Source: Chrysomallon squamiferum (taxonomy: Eukaryota > Mollusca > Gastropoda > Neomphalida > Peltospiridae). From it: a DNA stretch of 64,000 nt. Position 1 is the stretch's first letter. Every line of letters starts with the position of its first letter. The notes beneath the pieces were generated by a model. The model had not been told where the DNA came from, searched no databases, and saw only the letters and a program-made list of their open reading frames with translations. A program made the translations under genes and the position numbers. This document shows positions 36,900-49,657 of the stretch, in pieces. The stretch covers positions 2,448,781 to 2,512,780 of the forward strand of contig CM022678.1 of assembly GCA_012295275.1 (NCBI GenBank), read 5' to 3'.

Positions 36900-37581
36900 C
36901 TTTTAGCATCACTAATGCGCATGTGCTAAGCATCCAGGCACCATGGCAATTTCCGTGAATTAAGATAAGGTTACATTTTCTGTGAGTATATTTGTATTTT
37001 AATCAGGACGCAAAGTTTATATTGCTTCTTGCTTTCTTTCGAATTATTTTATTTTATTTTATTCTGTTGAGGAAAATTAACAAAAATAAAATTAAAATGA
37101 TGAATATGTCTGGAATGCAGTTACTCGTTAACGCCCCCTCATATCAAGTACAATAATTTATTTCATAGAACAGTTCATATACCTGTTTATTTCAGTTGTT
37201 ATTATTATTATATTTATTATTATTATTATTTTATTTTATTTTATTTTATTGTATTTTGTATATAAACAGACATTAAAAACAGTGATCAGTCTAGGTCAAT
37301 TTATCCATTTTATCGAGATAGGTTTTCCTCGATCATTTGTTAGTGAAATGCTGAGTGAAGCATGTACTGTTTAATATAATTTAAAACCCCTATGAAGATG
37401 AGAATTTGTTCCTTTTTTTTTTTAAATTTCCATTGTATGAAATAAAAATATTCTCCTTCATTTTACAACGTAGACCATCCATTTATTGTTGTTGTTGTTG
37501 TTAATTTTGTTTTGTTATTGTTGTTGTTGATAGTATTGTTATTGTTGTTTTTAGTTTATTGTTGTTGTTAGTTGTTGTTGC

Positions 37582-37624
<43 letters not shown>

Positions 37625-37930
37625 AATATACATGAGAGAGAAGAGTGCGTTTGTCTATAACTATTTCACCAATTCACACACAATTGCACATGTCTAAGTC
37701 ACGTGACAAATAACACAAATATAGCAGATTGAAATGAAAAGGTTATTTTATTATGGACCAGTTTCCAATTCTTACATTTTCTTTTTATTGATAAAATTAT
37801 TATTTTTACTTCTAATAAATATTTGTTTAATGTCAGTAAAATTCAAAATAAAATCATTAGTTAAAAACTAATATGATTACACATACACAGAGACAAGCAG
37901 ACAGGCAGACAGACAGACAGATATATATAT

Positions 37931-37936
<6 letters not shown>

Positions 37937-37983
<47 letters not shown>
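37937..37983. repeat. (GA)n microsatellite
   Basis: A perfect GA run of about 23 units after AT and AC runs. Confidence 0.95.
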
Positions 37984-37986
<3 letters not shown>

Positions 37987-38538
37987 TTGTTTGTCTCTGT
38001 TTTTCTGTGTATATAGCCATTTATACTGTGCTATTAATAGTACATACTCTGGATGATCGTACAGTAACTGATGAGGTCAGAGTATCACGCACTTGTCTCC
38101 TTATACTTTAACACAAATCTAAATCATATTGCCTATAATCACATAATGATTATTTGATAAACATCCTTGTTTACCGTCTGGTAGCGTAGCAGCTGCAAAC
38201 ATAAATTAGGAACAGTACCGGCATTTGCTTCTAAGTCACTAAACGCGCATGCGCTTAAAGCATTCATTCAACGTGGCGAAGTTAATCAGTACTGGGTTTC
38301 CAAATTTATAAGATGACGTTACATTTTTCTGTGAGTATATTTGTATTTTAAGCAGAATGTAAAGTTTATATTTTTTCTTTCATTCTTTCTAACTATTTTA
38401 TTTTATTTTATTCTGTTACGGAAATATTAACAAAAATAAAAAATAATGAATATGTCTGAAATATGTTAACGCCCCCATATCAAGCAGAATATATATATTT
38501 TTTTTCCCCATAAGACAGTTCATATACTTGTTTGTTTC

Positions 38539-38592
<54 letters not shown>

Positions 38593-39396
38593 GATTGTGA
38601 TTATCATCTTCATCATTATTATTATTAGTATTAATATTAGTATTATTATTGTGATTATTATCATTGTTATTATTATTATTATTATTAATATGATTATTAT
38701 TATTGTTATTGTTGTTGTTGTTGTTGATGTAGTTTTTACCTGATTATATTATGCGTTATTTATAAGCGAGATGAACGGACGCTATAAAGAAGATCATAAA
38801 ACCAATTAATTCGTTACAGCAAACCCCATTGTGTGTGCGTGTATATATGTATGTGAGTGTGTACACACACACACTCACACACACACACACACTTCTGCGT
38901 TTTAGCGATCTGCGCAAACAAATGTTTTGTTCTCGCTTGATTCTGTCGTAAAATAGTCTACAGAATTTCCCTGATTCCGACTGAGTTTACGAACTGTTGC
39001 TGCACACAGCGTAAAAGTTTAAATAATTACAAAAAAAAGAAGAGATTAGAACAATCCCTTCGGGATTCCCCAAATCTATTTTTAGCACTTCAAACGTACT
39101 AGAGCATTCCATATTCTCCTGAAACTTCTCGAAAAATAAATAATAAATGAATAAAAACCATCCTAAAGGTTTAAACTTCGTCATATTTACTGTATGCACA
39201 ACAGATAACATTCGAAATAGTAATGGTAAGGTTTCTTTGATTTTTTGAAAAAAGTCTAAAATATTTACAGGTTTGTGCATTTGAATTTTAATTCATTATT
39301 GTTTTATATTATTATTATTGCTATTATCACTACTACTACTACTGCTACTACTATTACTACTACTACTACTATTATTGCTACTATTACTACTACTAC

Positions 39397-39454
<58 letters not shown>

Positions 39455-40379
39455 AAAAATAAAGGTAACTTGAATAAAACAAATTAGAATTAATATATTA
39501 TAATATAAATAAAGTAATAAATAAAAAATAAATGTAATAATACTGATGATGATGATCATCATCATCATCATAATATGAGATCATAACAACAACAATACGT
39601 TATGTTCAATTTATTATTACTGTTATTAATTATATCAGTATCAGTATTATTTTGATAGGTTTTTTTTAAATTTATTTATTTATTTTATTCCACTATTATT
39701 TCAAAAATAGTAATGATCACGAATGTGATAATGATAATAATGGGAAATAAACAGAGAGAACGGGTGACTGATTTATACAGTCTCGCGTCTGTTTGATGAC
39801 TGTGACTCAACTTTGTTATCTGCTATTTAATTATTCACTGAAGCGAGGCTAACAGGAAACGCGTGACTCTGATTTATACAGTCTCGAGTCTGTTTGATGA
39901 CTGTGACTCAACTTTGTTATCTGGTATTTAATTATTCACTGAACATGTAATGAAACACTCAAAAAGTAAACAAGAAAACACAAAAACGTCGTACCTGTTT
40001 CGATATAAAAAGACGAAAACGAGAGCAGAAGATATTATTTAACACCACATCGCATTGAAAGAAACGTTCTTCAGATGTTTTACTATTTTTTTTTTTTTTA
40101 GATAAAACCGGAATTTCCAAACGTTCTATTTATAGATTCTCACACATATCTATACACACATACCTACTCACATATATCTACTCACACAATGGTTATTTTT
40201 AAAGACATACACATTTAATGGGATTACTTTTAATTATAAACTTTTACAAAAATGTATCAGTATATAAGACTACATGGACACTGTTATGTATTCAAAGTAT
40301 AGTATATTACAACATATATAAATATAGATACCTGTGTGCCTAAGTGTGTGGGTATTCAGAGAATGTTGATTCAGTGGTA

Positions 40380-40757
40380 AGGCATGAGAGCGGTCTCTTT
40401 TCCGGCTCACCTCTGCTTTTCACTGCACATTAAGGTTAATCTCGTTAATCGCCCCCACTGTTTTTCACACGTCTCATTATCCCCATGCGTCTAAATTGGC
40501 CTTAATTGCTCGCGCCAATTTTCCGATTTCTGGACAGCACAATAGAACACCTCACTGCTTACTTACCGGTGGGCGAGTGAGACATCATCATACGAATCAT
40601 GTGATGTGTCATGAGAATTATTTAACATTCGAAAGTAACCTGAAATCATTCAGTGTTGAACGAGCCAGTAATGAAACAGCGCGGAATTTGTCTGATTCTG
40701 CTCTCCTTTCGTAAAGGTCGGAGTCGTTTCGTATTTTATTTCAACTTCTTGATCGAG
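40380..40757 (+). promoter_or_regulatory. IAP unit 1 upstream region and leader exon
   Basis: The leader exon ends GATCGAG/gtacgtg at 40757; the equivalent donors in units 2 and 3 are at 50759 and 60370. Unit 1 carries about 200 bases (roughly 40378-40590) that are absent from the other two and are GC-richer (ggtctcttttccggctcacc). It is therefore an insertion or a lost segment. No TATA box is obvious. Confidence 0.45.
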
Positions 40758-40824
40758 GTACGTGCATAAAAAATGTTGTTGTGCTATGATTTTATTTCCA
40801 ATATTTTTAATAATCTGATGATGA

Positions 40825-40835
40825 TGATGATGATG

Positions 40836-40902
<67 letters not shown>

Positions 40903-41230
40903 TGCTAATATTTTTAATAATTATATTATCATCATCACCACTACTACAACTATACTACAAATTCCATTACTAAAGTACTACAATTATTACTATGTTTACT
41001 GCTACTACTACTATTGCTACACTTACTACTACTACTGCTACTACTATTACTATTAGTACTACTACTACCACTACTACTATTGCTACTACTATAATTATTT
41101 TTATTACCACTGCTACATCTAGTACTACTAGCGATGTTATTACTATTACTAATGGTACTAGTGATGCTGCTACTACTACTACTACTACTACTACTACTAT
41201 TACTACTGTTGCTGCTGCTGCTGTTTGAGT
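40825..41230. repeat. (GAT)n/(ATT)n and (ACT)n tracts in IAP intron 1
   Basis: GAT then a long ATT run (40818-40901), followed by ACT-type imperfect triplets to 41222. Equivalent tracts occur at 50850-51130 and 60462-60745. The encoded Thr/Ile-rich frames are not genes. Confidence 0.9.
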
Positions 41231-41504
41231 CTAATTAAATAGTTCTTTATCTAGTCCTTCTTGAACTGAACTAAAATAAAATTTAACATTTTTCAATTTT
41301 ATTTCTTTATTTCTTTATTCATTCATTTTTACCTTACTCAGAAAAAAACCCTTTAAAAGACTAAAGTAAATAAATAAATAAATAAATAAATAAATTTAAG
41401 ATTACAAAATAAATGTTTTTATTTAATACCTCTACACAGTGCTGTACAATCTTATACTTTAATTTATTATACTTAATTTTATTATTGTATTTTACAATTA
41501 ATCG

Positions 41505-41600
41505 TTACTTCATTAATTACGTCACAGCAGACATTGTAAACAGAACAACTCAGACAGAGCTTTACGTAGTTCGTAACGAAGTCGATTTCGTGACGTCATG
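41505..41600 (+). promoter_or_regulatory. CRE block, + orientation, unit 1
   Basis: A roughly 90-bp block begins attacgtcacag and ends ttcgtgacgtcatg, with TGACGTCA at 41591-41598 and a half site at 41519. Its reverse complement matches 48518-48590 and 58189-58261; 61285-61375 is a direct match. It lies in the intron just upstream of the IAP coding exon. Confidence 0.55.
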
Positions 41601-41995
41601 GATTTTTTTTATGTTCATTTTATTATTAGCTTTTTGAAAACCATATGCAATTTATTACATATAGTAACATTTACTAAACATTGCTATAAAATAATATTTT
41701 TGCATTGCCTTTTTATACATCTTATAATCTTAATAATAGAGATATGGATACGTACGTACCTGTTAATCTACAAATTTATTCATACATTCATACACAAAGA
41801 CACACACACACACACTAACACACACACACACTGTATAATGTACGACACACAGAGTTTCTGTTGAGATGTCTGTAAAGATTCATTCATTTAGTATCATAAA
41901 TTCGAATAATTTTTTAGAAATATTTCTAATACTCCTTGTTCATGTAAACTGTTTCATTTCCAGTTTCAGGTGTTAAAACCAAACAAAAAACTGTG

Positions 41996-43012
41996 ATGGC
42001 AGAAGCCAGTGATTTCTCTTCTCCTTCAGTAAACAGCGTCACAGAAGCAGACAAAATAAAACTGCGGTATGCTACATACAGAGGTTGGAATGGGGAAAAG
42101 TCTGCTCTCCAGCTAGCTATAGCCGGATTTCTGTATACTGGTAACGGTGACAAAGTGAAATGTGAAACTTGTGGCGTGCAAGTAGACAAGTGGTTGCCGT
42201 CATACGACGTCATTGAAACACATCGCAAACACTCTCCGAACTGCAATTACATTAATAAGTGGTTTGGCGGGAAAAACCAGACGACATCTGAAGGTGGTAG
42301 AAGCGAAGCTGAGTCGCTAATTCCTCCGAAATACCCGTTATACGAGACCTACCAGACCAGGCTAGACAGTTACTTTGGGTGGCCTCTAAAATACGCACAC
42401 CAAAGTCCCTCATCCATGGCGGCAGAGGGTTTTTTCTACTTGGGATCTGCGGACAGAGCAAGATGTTTCCAGTGTGGTATCACTCTACGAGACTGGGACG
42501 AGGATGATTTTCCACTGGAAGCCCACGTCACGTGGTCTCCCGACTGCCAGTTTGCTCGACAAAGACAAGAACAAACCAGACGCGGAGTGACATCAAGTAG
42601 TGATGAGAAAAACCCAGAAAGCAACACAATATCTAACTCAGCTGATAAAAACAAAAACAAAGAACAACATTCTGAAAGGACAACTGAAAATACCTTTGAT
42701 GCGCTATGTAATGGAGGAAATACGAACACAAACCAATCCTGTATGGAAGTTAGAACCGACACTAGTGTAACTAATAACGAAACACACACTGAAGGCGCAG
42801 TCGGGGGCGTAGTTAACGATGATGACGTCATGTCGGGTGTGCGTAGAACGATGGTAGACGCTGTGTTAGAGTTTGGATGCAGTATGGAAAGTGTAAGGAA
42901 GGCAATTCAGCTACAGAGACAGAGAACTGGGAATAATTTTCCTGATGCAGGGTCGTTGTATGCAGCCGTTCTAGACATTGAAGAATCAGAGACTAGTCAA
43001 TTAAATAATTAA
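41996..43012 (+). CDS. IAP-like protein, two BIR domains plus UBA, unit 1
   Basis: A single coding exon of 338 residues starts at ATG 41996, behind tandem acceptors (ttccag at 41963, tttcag at 41969). BIR1 has C56-C59-H76-C83 and BIR2 has C157-C160-H177-C184, both with exact C-x2-C-x16-H-x6-C spacing of a zinc-binding BIR. A Ser/Thr/Asn-rich linker follows, then a UBA-like domain (VDAVLEFGCSMESVRKAI, about 280-335). No RING is present in this frame or recognisable downstream. IAPs bind IAP-binding-motif peptides or caspases and regulate cell death and immune signalling; without RING this one would lack its own E3 activity. An AATAAA overlaps the region right after the TAA. Convergent with the TRIM gene. 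Confidence 0.9.
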   Translation: MAEASDFSSPSVNSVTEADKIKLRYATYRGWNGEKSALQLAIAGFLYTGNGDKVKCETCGVQVDKWLPSYDVIETHRKHSPNCNYINKWFGGKNQTTSEGGRSEAESLIPPKYPLYETYQTRLDSYFGWPLKYAHQSPSSMAAEGFFYLGSADRARCFQCGITLRDWDEDDFPLEAHVTWSPDCQFARQRQEQTRRGVTSSSDEKNPESNTISNSADKNKNKEQHSERTTENTFDALCNGGNTNTNQSCMEVRTDTSVTNNETHTEGAVGGVVNDDDVMSGVRRTMVDAVLEFGCSMESVRKAIQLQRQRTGNNFPDAGSLYAAVLDIEESETSQLNN

Positions 43013-44640
43013 TTAATAAAGTTATTTATTTATTTATTTATTTTCTTTACTGTGTTAAAACATGTTGTTACATTATTTAATATAAAGTGAAGTGTATATA
43101 TATATATAGCTATTTATTTATGTAATAAAAATTATTTTCGTAATTTGTTTCTATTTCTTCTTATTCTTCTTATCATTATTATTATTATTATTATTTGTTC
43201 CGCTTGGTTGTTACATTATTTAATATAAAGTGAAATGTACAAAAATGCCTGAGAGACTGAGTATCCGACAGTAATATTTTATTCTGTCTGGTTACACAAC
43301 ATGAAACAAGTTGTTGTTGAAAACAATTCCTTTTACAAACAACAGTTAACAAACGTGTATAACAAGTGTTTTACTTTTACCTTTGTAAACCATTGCCAAC
43401 ATCCACTCATAAGTTATTCTTTTACTAACAATACAATTAAGAAAAAAGAAAGAAAGAAAGAAAGAAAAAAAAATGATCGTATTTTCTCGTGTTGACAGTT
43501 ACAGATAATCAAGTTTTACCGCACGTTACTAATTTTTATCTGCAGAAAGAAATCTTTTATCAGAGTCTTCGGAAAACTGAAACATGCCTGCCATTACTTT
43601 TCAGTTGTTCCTTTTCTGGAACTAGAAATGTGAGAATTGGACCTCGGAGAAGGATTGATCCTGTGTGAGTCCGCATGTCAGTCGAGATACCAAAACTGAT
43701 CTGCAGTCAGCACAGAAGTGTAGATAAATAATAAATTGTTTAAACTTGTTTATATTTTTATACCATCCCATAGTTAACATCACCAGAAACAGTATCGTGA
43801 ATAATGTCAATAATAATAATAATAGTTATAATAATAATAGTTATAATAATAATAATGATAATAATAATCATAATAGTAACAAAAACAACATGTCTGTGTA
43901 TAAATGAATAAATTAATAAATAAATGAATACAGTCAAATGGTTTATCAACAGATTTTTATTACAAATAATTATAAACAAAATAAAATGAATATCACTGAT
44001 AAAATCAAATTAGAACTTTTCACATCACATTTAATATTTCATTAATATATATATATATATATATGTACACACACAGACACACACAAACATAAATACAAAC
44101 ATAAACACATTATATAAATATATATGTATATGTCTATGTATATGTAAATGTATATATTACATGACCTGTTTCTTTACAATTTAATAAAAACGTTTTACGA
44201 GAGTAACAAATAAATAACAGACGATTCTTGACACAGAATTATTTTTTAATATTTGTTTTATTTATTTATTTTTTATTTTAAATCAGGTTTTAAATTTATA
44301 TCTTAACAACATTGTAATCTGAAAGCCATAAACGCCTGTTTCAACAAAGAACACCAAAATCAGCATTTTAGTAAGAAAAAAAGATTTAATAGTAATAAAA
44401 AAATATAGTGATAGTAAACAAACAAACAAAAAATACCAATAATAACATAATACCAAAACACCCAAAAGAATTATCCGAATAATCTGCAATAATCTCTACT
44501 CTTTATAATAAATAAGATGAATACAGTCCACTGAAAGTAACATTATACACTGACTGACTGAATGTATACACAATGTTACTGCGAAAACAATGCAGTCAAA
44601 AGGGACGCATCGACTCGAGTCCTTGTCCCAGTGTAACTGT
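43013..44640. other. Spacer between convergent IAP and TRIM, unit 1
   Basis: Nearly identical to 52581-54210. It holds a TTTA run, a duplicated ttacattatttaatataaagtgaa motif (43070 and 43210), an AAT tract near 43810-43870 and an AT run near 44046. A 230-base block (about 43490-43720) is conserved in all three units; on the - strand it is an open frame in units 2 and 3. Confidence 0.7.
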
Positions 44641-44647
44641 CACAGAT

Positions 44648-45603
44648 TTACTTTTTACCAAACAGTAAGCTGGACATCAACGTCAGAGTATCAGAGTTCA
44701 GTGAAATGTTATCATCAGAAATCGCGTTTACTGTGACATCGAAAAATCTAGAATCGCTCACCTCATACACTGGTAACAACGGCTTCGACACATCAACGTC
44801 GTGGATGGAGTGAATCAGTTTGCACAGTTTGACGTCAATGACGTGTAAACTTTTGGTTCTAGTATCTAGCAACCAGCCTAGTGTCAGGACTGTTACACAG
44901 TTGTCACTGTAACCAGTGTTTATCAACACTTGGACACACCAGGCGTGTTCATTTTTGCTAATACACCTACCAGAATAGAAATCTTCACGATTGTCTCTAG
45001 CACACAGACCAAGTTCTACTACTTGACGACGCTGTAGTCTTCGCCGTTGTGTTATCTTACACTTCGTCTGCAGCTGTATCATGACACAGTCTCTGTGTAG
45101 TTCTGTTGTCACACACTCTGTCTCGTAGTACGTTGGTGCGTCTGTACTCACAGACATGAATCCGCAGTTACTTAGGTCAATGTTCACTTTAGGTACTACA
45201 AATAAATAAATCAATATTACAAATATATAAATAACATATATAAAACAAAGTAACATATATAAAAATCAAATAAAATCAAATAAATAAATTAAAGAATTTA
45301 AATTTTAAAAAAAACAACAAACAATAACAACAAAAAATCAGCAACTGCAATAGTATGTATATTAATAATATCGTTTGTATGAAATTTACTTACACAAAAC
45401 TTTGTCCAACTGTCCTTCTTGATCTTCAAAGAAAATCTTTCTCGTCTTCTTAGTGTCTGATACTACAAGTACATCCAACAAATAATCAACACACAACGTG
45501 TTTAATAATCATGACAAATGTCCAACGCAGACAGATATTTTCATGTATAAGTAATGAAAACAATAAGATGCAGTACTTTGTATTATGCAAATTGAACATT
45601 CGC

Positions 45604-45683
<80 letters not shown>

Positions 45684-46907
45684 CAGTGGGTCACATATCA
45701 AGAAAATACTGATATATTTTGACTATTCTGTTATCATATTAAATCTTGGTATTTTCTGCTACTCGCTGTAAGTGATGACTGTATTTAAAAATACCTGGAA
45801 TTTCGTCCTCAAAGTTAGTTCCGCTGTACGCTACAGGTCTTTCCGCTAACAACTTCTGTAGGAACACAAATATGTCATCTCGGGGAATTTTCTCTATTGG
45901 AATATCAGTTATATGTGAATTTTTTAACAGTGACTTTGCTTTTCTTTCAAGATATTCACACATATTAAGAAACTCAGTCTGTCGTGCGAATTCCATTGTC
46001 TGTTGACAGAGAATCACGTGGTCTGCTTTTACAGTCTCAAGCTGTCCAATCATCTTTAACTTTCTGTCTCTCACTGCTTTTTGTCTCGCTACATTGGATC
46101 TGACTTCCTCTTTCTGCTCTTCTGACACGTTTTTTATTTGTGTCAGAAGCTTGTCCACAGATTCATCAATCTTTTCCAAACGAGATTTCAAAATTTCATC
46201 TAGTTTAGTCTTGTCTGAATTCAGAGTGGCTGTGTACGTTGCGTTTTCTTTTGTTGATTTCTGCAGACCGGTCAAAGCGGTTGAAATGAGTTCTTTTTTC
46301 CTCACGTGGACACTGTTCAGGTCGTGTATGTTGTGGTCTTTATGGTGAACTAGAGTGCACGACGAACACCCTGCGATGTACAGGTTTCACAGAACAAGTC
46401 AATCGTTATGTGTGGGTGAAGGTCACACGAGTCTTTCTGCTGGAAAAATTCTTCTGCTGTCATCTCTAACAGCTCTGACAGAGAAACTGTTTTGTGATGT
46501 TTTGACATTTTTAATTTCTTGTGACATTTAGCACAAGACGAACACATGAACTCTCGACAGTTGACACAGCGAACTGCCGCGTTCTGGTTATCAGGACATT
46601 CGTGACATCTGATTTGTTCAGGCTTGTTCTTCAGTAGCATGTACTCTGTGATGCCTTTCAGCATACCACTGACTGCAAAGCTTGACTCGATTGACCCTTC
46701 GACCGGACAAAGATGATGACATTTCGGACAGGTCACTCCGTCTGTCGATCTGCCCCAGACAGAGGTCAGACACTGTGTGCAGAAGGAATGGTGACAGGGA
46801 AGTGTTCTGGGTAACTTTTCATTGTCATCGAAACATTTCAAACAGATCTCACAAGTTACGTGTTCCAGTTTAATGTTGATTTGAGAAACAGCAGTGCTGT
46901 TACCCAT
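44648..46907 (-). pseudogene. TRIM-like gene, unit 1, frameshifted
   Basis: Exons by comparison with unit 2: 46907-45795, 45462-45394 and 45195-44648. A one-base deletion near 46372, amid several substitutions, hits the second B-box and leads to a stop at about 46350, leaving RING and B-box 1 only (186 residues). The third exon also lacks 63 bases (21 residues) present in unit 2. That deletion is in frame and lies between GTG direct repeats. Splice sites are intact. The N-terminal RING/B-box fragment could still be translated; the rest probably is not. An assembly error is possible for the single-base change but unlikely for the clustered substitutions. Confidence 0.8.
45607..45680. repeat. 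(CT)n microsatellite in TRIM intron 1, unit 1
   Basis: A 74-base perfect CT run, located in the intron between exon 1 and exon 2 of the - strand gene. The same site in unit 2 has 142 bases. Confidence 0.95.
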
Positions 46908-47696
46908 CACAGATTAACTCTTTATAGCTGGAACAGTGTGTACAGTATAAATCAAACAGGTTAACCCTTTGTAGCTGGATCAATGCGACCAGTATAACTC
47001 CAGAAGATGATACAAATATTTACTTAAGGGAGATAACTGTAGGCTTTATTTGAGACAAGTGTTCTACTTAACCTGAAATAAAATAAAACAGTGATGCACA
47101 ATATTAACAGTAAAAATAAGATAACTGTGTAAACATTTAAAGAAATATTTAATATATAAAGCTTCTATCTAATGTGGAAAAGAAATACAGTTATACTTAA
47201 TCTTTCAGAAAATAATCTTTGAAATTTGATTAATATTCATCTGCCGTCATCCATTAACTATCAGAAAATCTTTTATTAAAAAACAACAAACCAAAATATT
47301 TATTTAAACACACACGCACGCACACACACAGGAGAAGTGGTAAGCCTTCTCAGTGTTTGAATGTAACGTTCAGCTTTTAATCTGACATTGAACTCGTTAA
47401 TGAAAAACAACACGCAACTATTTTATAAAGTAAAACACAACTTACCTAGCTAACATGAAGATTACAAGTAAAGACAACTCGCACAACAAATATTAATCTG
47501 TCTTGTTACGAACACACACGCTAGAAATACGAATTATGTTTTTGTCCTGTATTATTTAGTTTCCAGGAAAAACTATGATTCAGCTGTCACGTGATCTACT
47601 TCCTTCCTCATAGAACTCGTCACAGACTAAACGCGTCTACTGGCAATATCAGCCTTTATCTGTACATGAATGTAGCAACACTGAATGAATGAAAGA

Positions 47697-47757
<61 letters not shown>

Positions 47758-48255
47758 GCAACAACAGTAACAATAACAGCGGAAAAACTATGACTCTACT
47801 TCCATTTTCACAGAACTCGTCACAAACTAAAAATATCTACTGACAATAACAAGAGTAGCAATAATAGCAAAAAACAAAAATAACGAAACAAATATAAATA
47901 AGTAAATACTAAATAAATAAATAAATAGGTATATGATTCTCGTGTTGTAAAGCACACAGTAAAAATACTAATCATGTTTTTGTCCTGTGATATCTTATTT
48001 CCAGAAAAAACCATGATTCAGCTGTTTTGTGATCTACTTCCTTTTCTCATAGAACTCATCACAAACTAAACATATCTAGTAACAATACGAACCTTTATTT
48101 TACACGAACGTAGCAGTACTGAATGAGAATGAAAATAAACAAATAAATAAATAAATAATAACAACAACAAAGACTAACAAAGCAAAACATTTATAAATAA
48201 AAACATTTTTCTTTTGTTCTCAAAGATATTAGTATTTCTCTCTCTCTCTCTCTCA

Positions 48256-48287
<32 letters not shown>

Positions 48288-48500
48288 ATGTATGTGTGTG
48301 TGTGTGTGTCTGTCTGTCTTTTCATTATTTCCTATTTATTTATTTATTTATTTATTTATTTACTTTGTCCTACTGTCTGCACGATTTTCTCGTTTTACAC
48401 TAGTTGTCTTTTAAATGTACTTTAACTTATTCTCATAATTACGTCACTTCGTTATTGCTCTACGAAACAAAAGAAAAATTACTTATTTTGTTTTGTTTTT
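46908..48500 (-). promoter_or_regulatory. TRIM leader and upstream region, unit 1
   Basis: On the - strand a 5' leader exon with donor CTAG/gtaagt (donor at about 47455) can join an acceptor (tttatttcag) about 165 bases upstream of the ATG. Upstream, 47560-48110 contains three diverged copies of an approximately 100-base module (ctacttcc, catagaactc(g/a)tcaca, tatctactgacaat). A CACGTG-like tcacgtga lies at about 47587. TTA (47700-47757) and CT/GT (48237-48315) microsatellites interrupt it. Confidence 0.45.
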
Positions 48501-48509
48501 CTTGCTTAA

Positions 48510-48600
48510 TAAAATAATGACGTCACGAAATCGAATTCGTTACGTAAAATTGTCTTAACCGCTCTGTGTACAGCTTCCACTGTGACGTCATTAGTGAATT
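48510..48600 (-). promoter_or_regulatory. CRE block, inverted, unit 1
   Basis: Two full TGACGTCA palindromes (48518-48525 and 48583-48590) bracket a block that is the reverse complement of the 41505-41600 block. It lies between the divergent TRIM of unit 1 and IAP of unit 2. Confidence 0.55.
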
Positions 48601-48613
48601 AACAAACAATAAC

Positions 48614-48645
<32 letters not shown>

Positions 48646-49607
48646 GTATTATATACTTTATACAAATATTTACAAATGCACCTACCTGCCTGCATATGTT
48701 AGTCACTACTTCATATTTTTAAAACAAAAATAAAAAATAAAATAAAATAATAAAGTATAATACGTTATCGGCTGTAACAGCAGATAAATTAATTATTTTT
48801 AAACACACACAAATCATACGTTAATATGAGAATTGTATATATATATATGTCGGCAAAATGGCGCTGTTTAAACTTAGAAATAAAACAATATAAATAAACA
48901 AAAGGTAAAGAAATCTGACTGAATACTTATCAGTTACGTATGTTTTCTGTCCAGTTCTGTAAATAACAATGTAGTTGTCGCCATTTTCAAAACATTGTAT
49001 CGTGTGCTTAGAGTGTGCATGTTTAATTACATCCAGACGCACACAGAAACACACACTGAATAAACACACACACCCATCCCCATGTCAGTTCAAACCCTAG
49101 CCCATATTAACATTCCCACGAAATACCATTAGCCGGTGCGCAATGTCTGTCGTACAGAGTTTCACTGAAGCAGAAAACATTTACGAGCTGTCAAACAAAG
49201 AGATAAAGTTCAAAAATTACTACTCGCCTGGTATTTATTTCTTACAAATCCCTTTACATCTGGGGGATTTCCAAAATCTAATTTTAGCACTTCAACCGTT
49301 CTAGTATATAGATTGCATATACTCCTGAAATTTCTGGGAAAATAAATAAATAAAATAAATGAATTAAAGTCCTCATAAATGTTTAAAATTCATTGATGAT
49401 TTTTATATTTACAACAGATAACATTCGAAACAGTAATCATAAAGTTTCTTGATCTTTTTTTTTTTTTTTTTTTTTTTTTTTGTGTTTAATTCGTTCTTAA
49501 ACATAATAATGAAAAAGGTTTAACATATGTACAGAAGCTTGTATTTGTACGTTAATTCATTATTATTTGTTATGATTATTGTTATTATTATTTTATTATT
49601 ATTATTA

Positions 49608-49657
<50 letters not shown>

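Larger units (their letters stand above)
34540..38535 (+). repeat. Tandem segmental duplication, two copies
   Basis: Copy 1 covers about 34540-37200 and copy 2 about 37270-38535. Direct matches in order: 34560-34680 with 37275-37390 (cagtgatcagtctaggt), 34940-35060 with 37690-37800 (gtcacgtgacaaataaca and ttattttattatggaccagtt), and 36905-37200 with 38230-38535 (gtgagtatatttgtatttta and gttaacgccccc). Copy 2 lacks about 1.4 kb of copy 1, exactly the part with the inverted duplicate (35430-36260) and the TIR element. A NRF1-like CGCGCATGCGCT (38244-38255; weaker TGCGCATGTGCT at 36916) precedes a conserved ttttct/gtgagt donor in both copies, suggesting a duplicated promoter and first exon. Confidence 0.7.
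38930..49125 (+). repeat. Tandem IAP-TRIM unit 1
   Basis: The first of three tandem units. The start is placed where similarity to 49140 and 58730 begins (a gtctacagaatttc/gtacagagtttc region followed by gggattcccc/ggggatttcc). Order: leader region, IAP (+), spacer, TRIM (-), TRIM leader. The 5' part up to about 42065 is diverged from units 2 and 3, while the part from 42065 on is nearly identical to unit 2. A local 95-bp direct duplication (39776-39850 and 39871-39945, tctg/gtctgtttgatgactgtgac) is private to this unit. Confidence 0.8.

Noticed and set aside
43490-43720. Missing RING exon of the IAP genes
   Set aside because: Neither strand shows the Cys/His spacing of a RING in any unit; reported instead as an unexplained conserved block.
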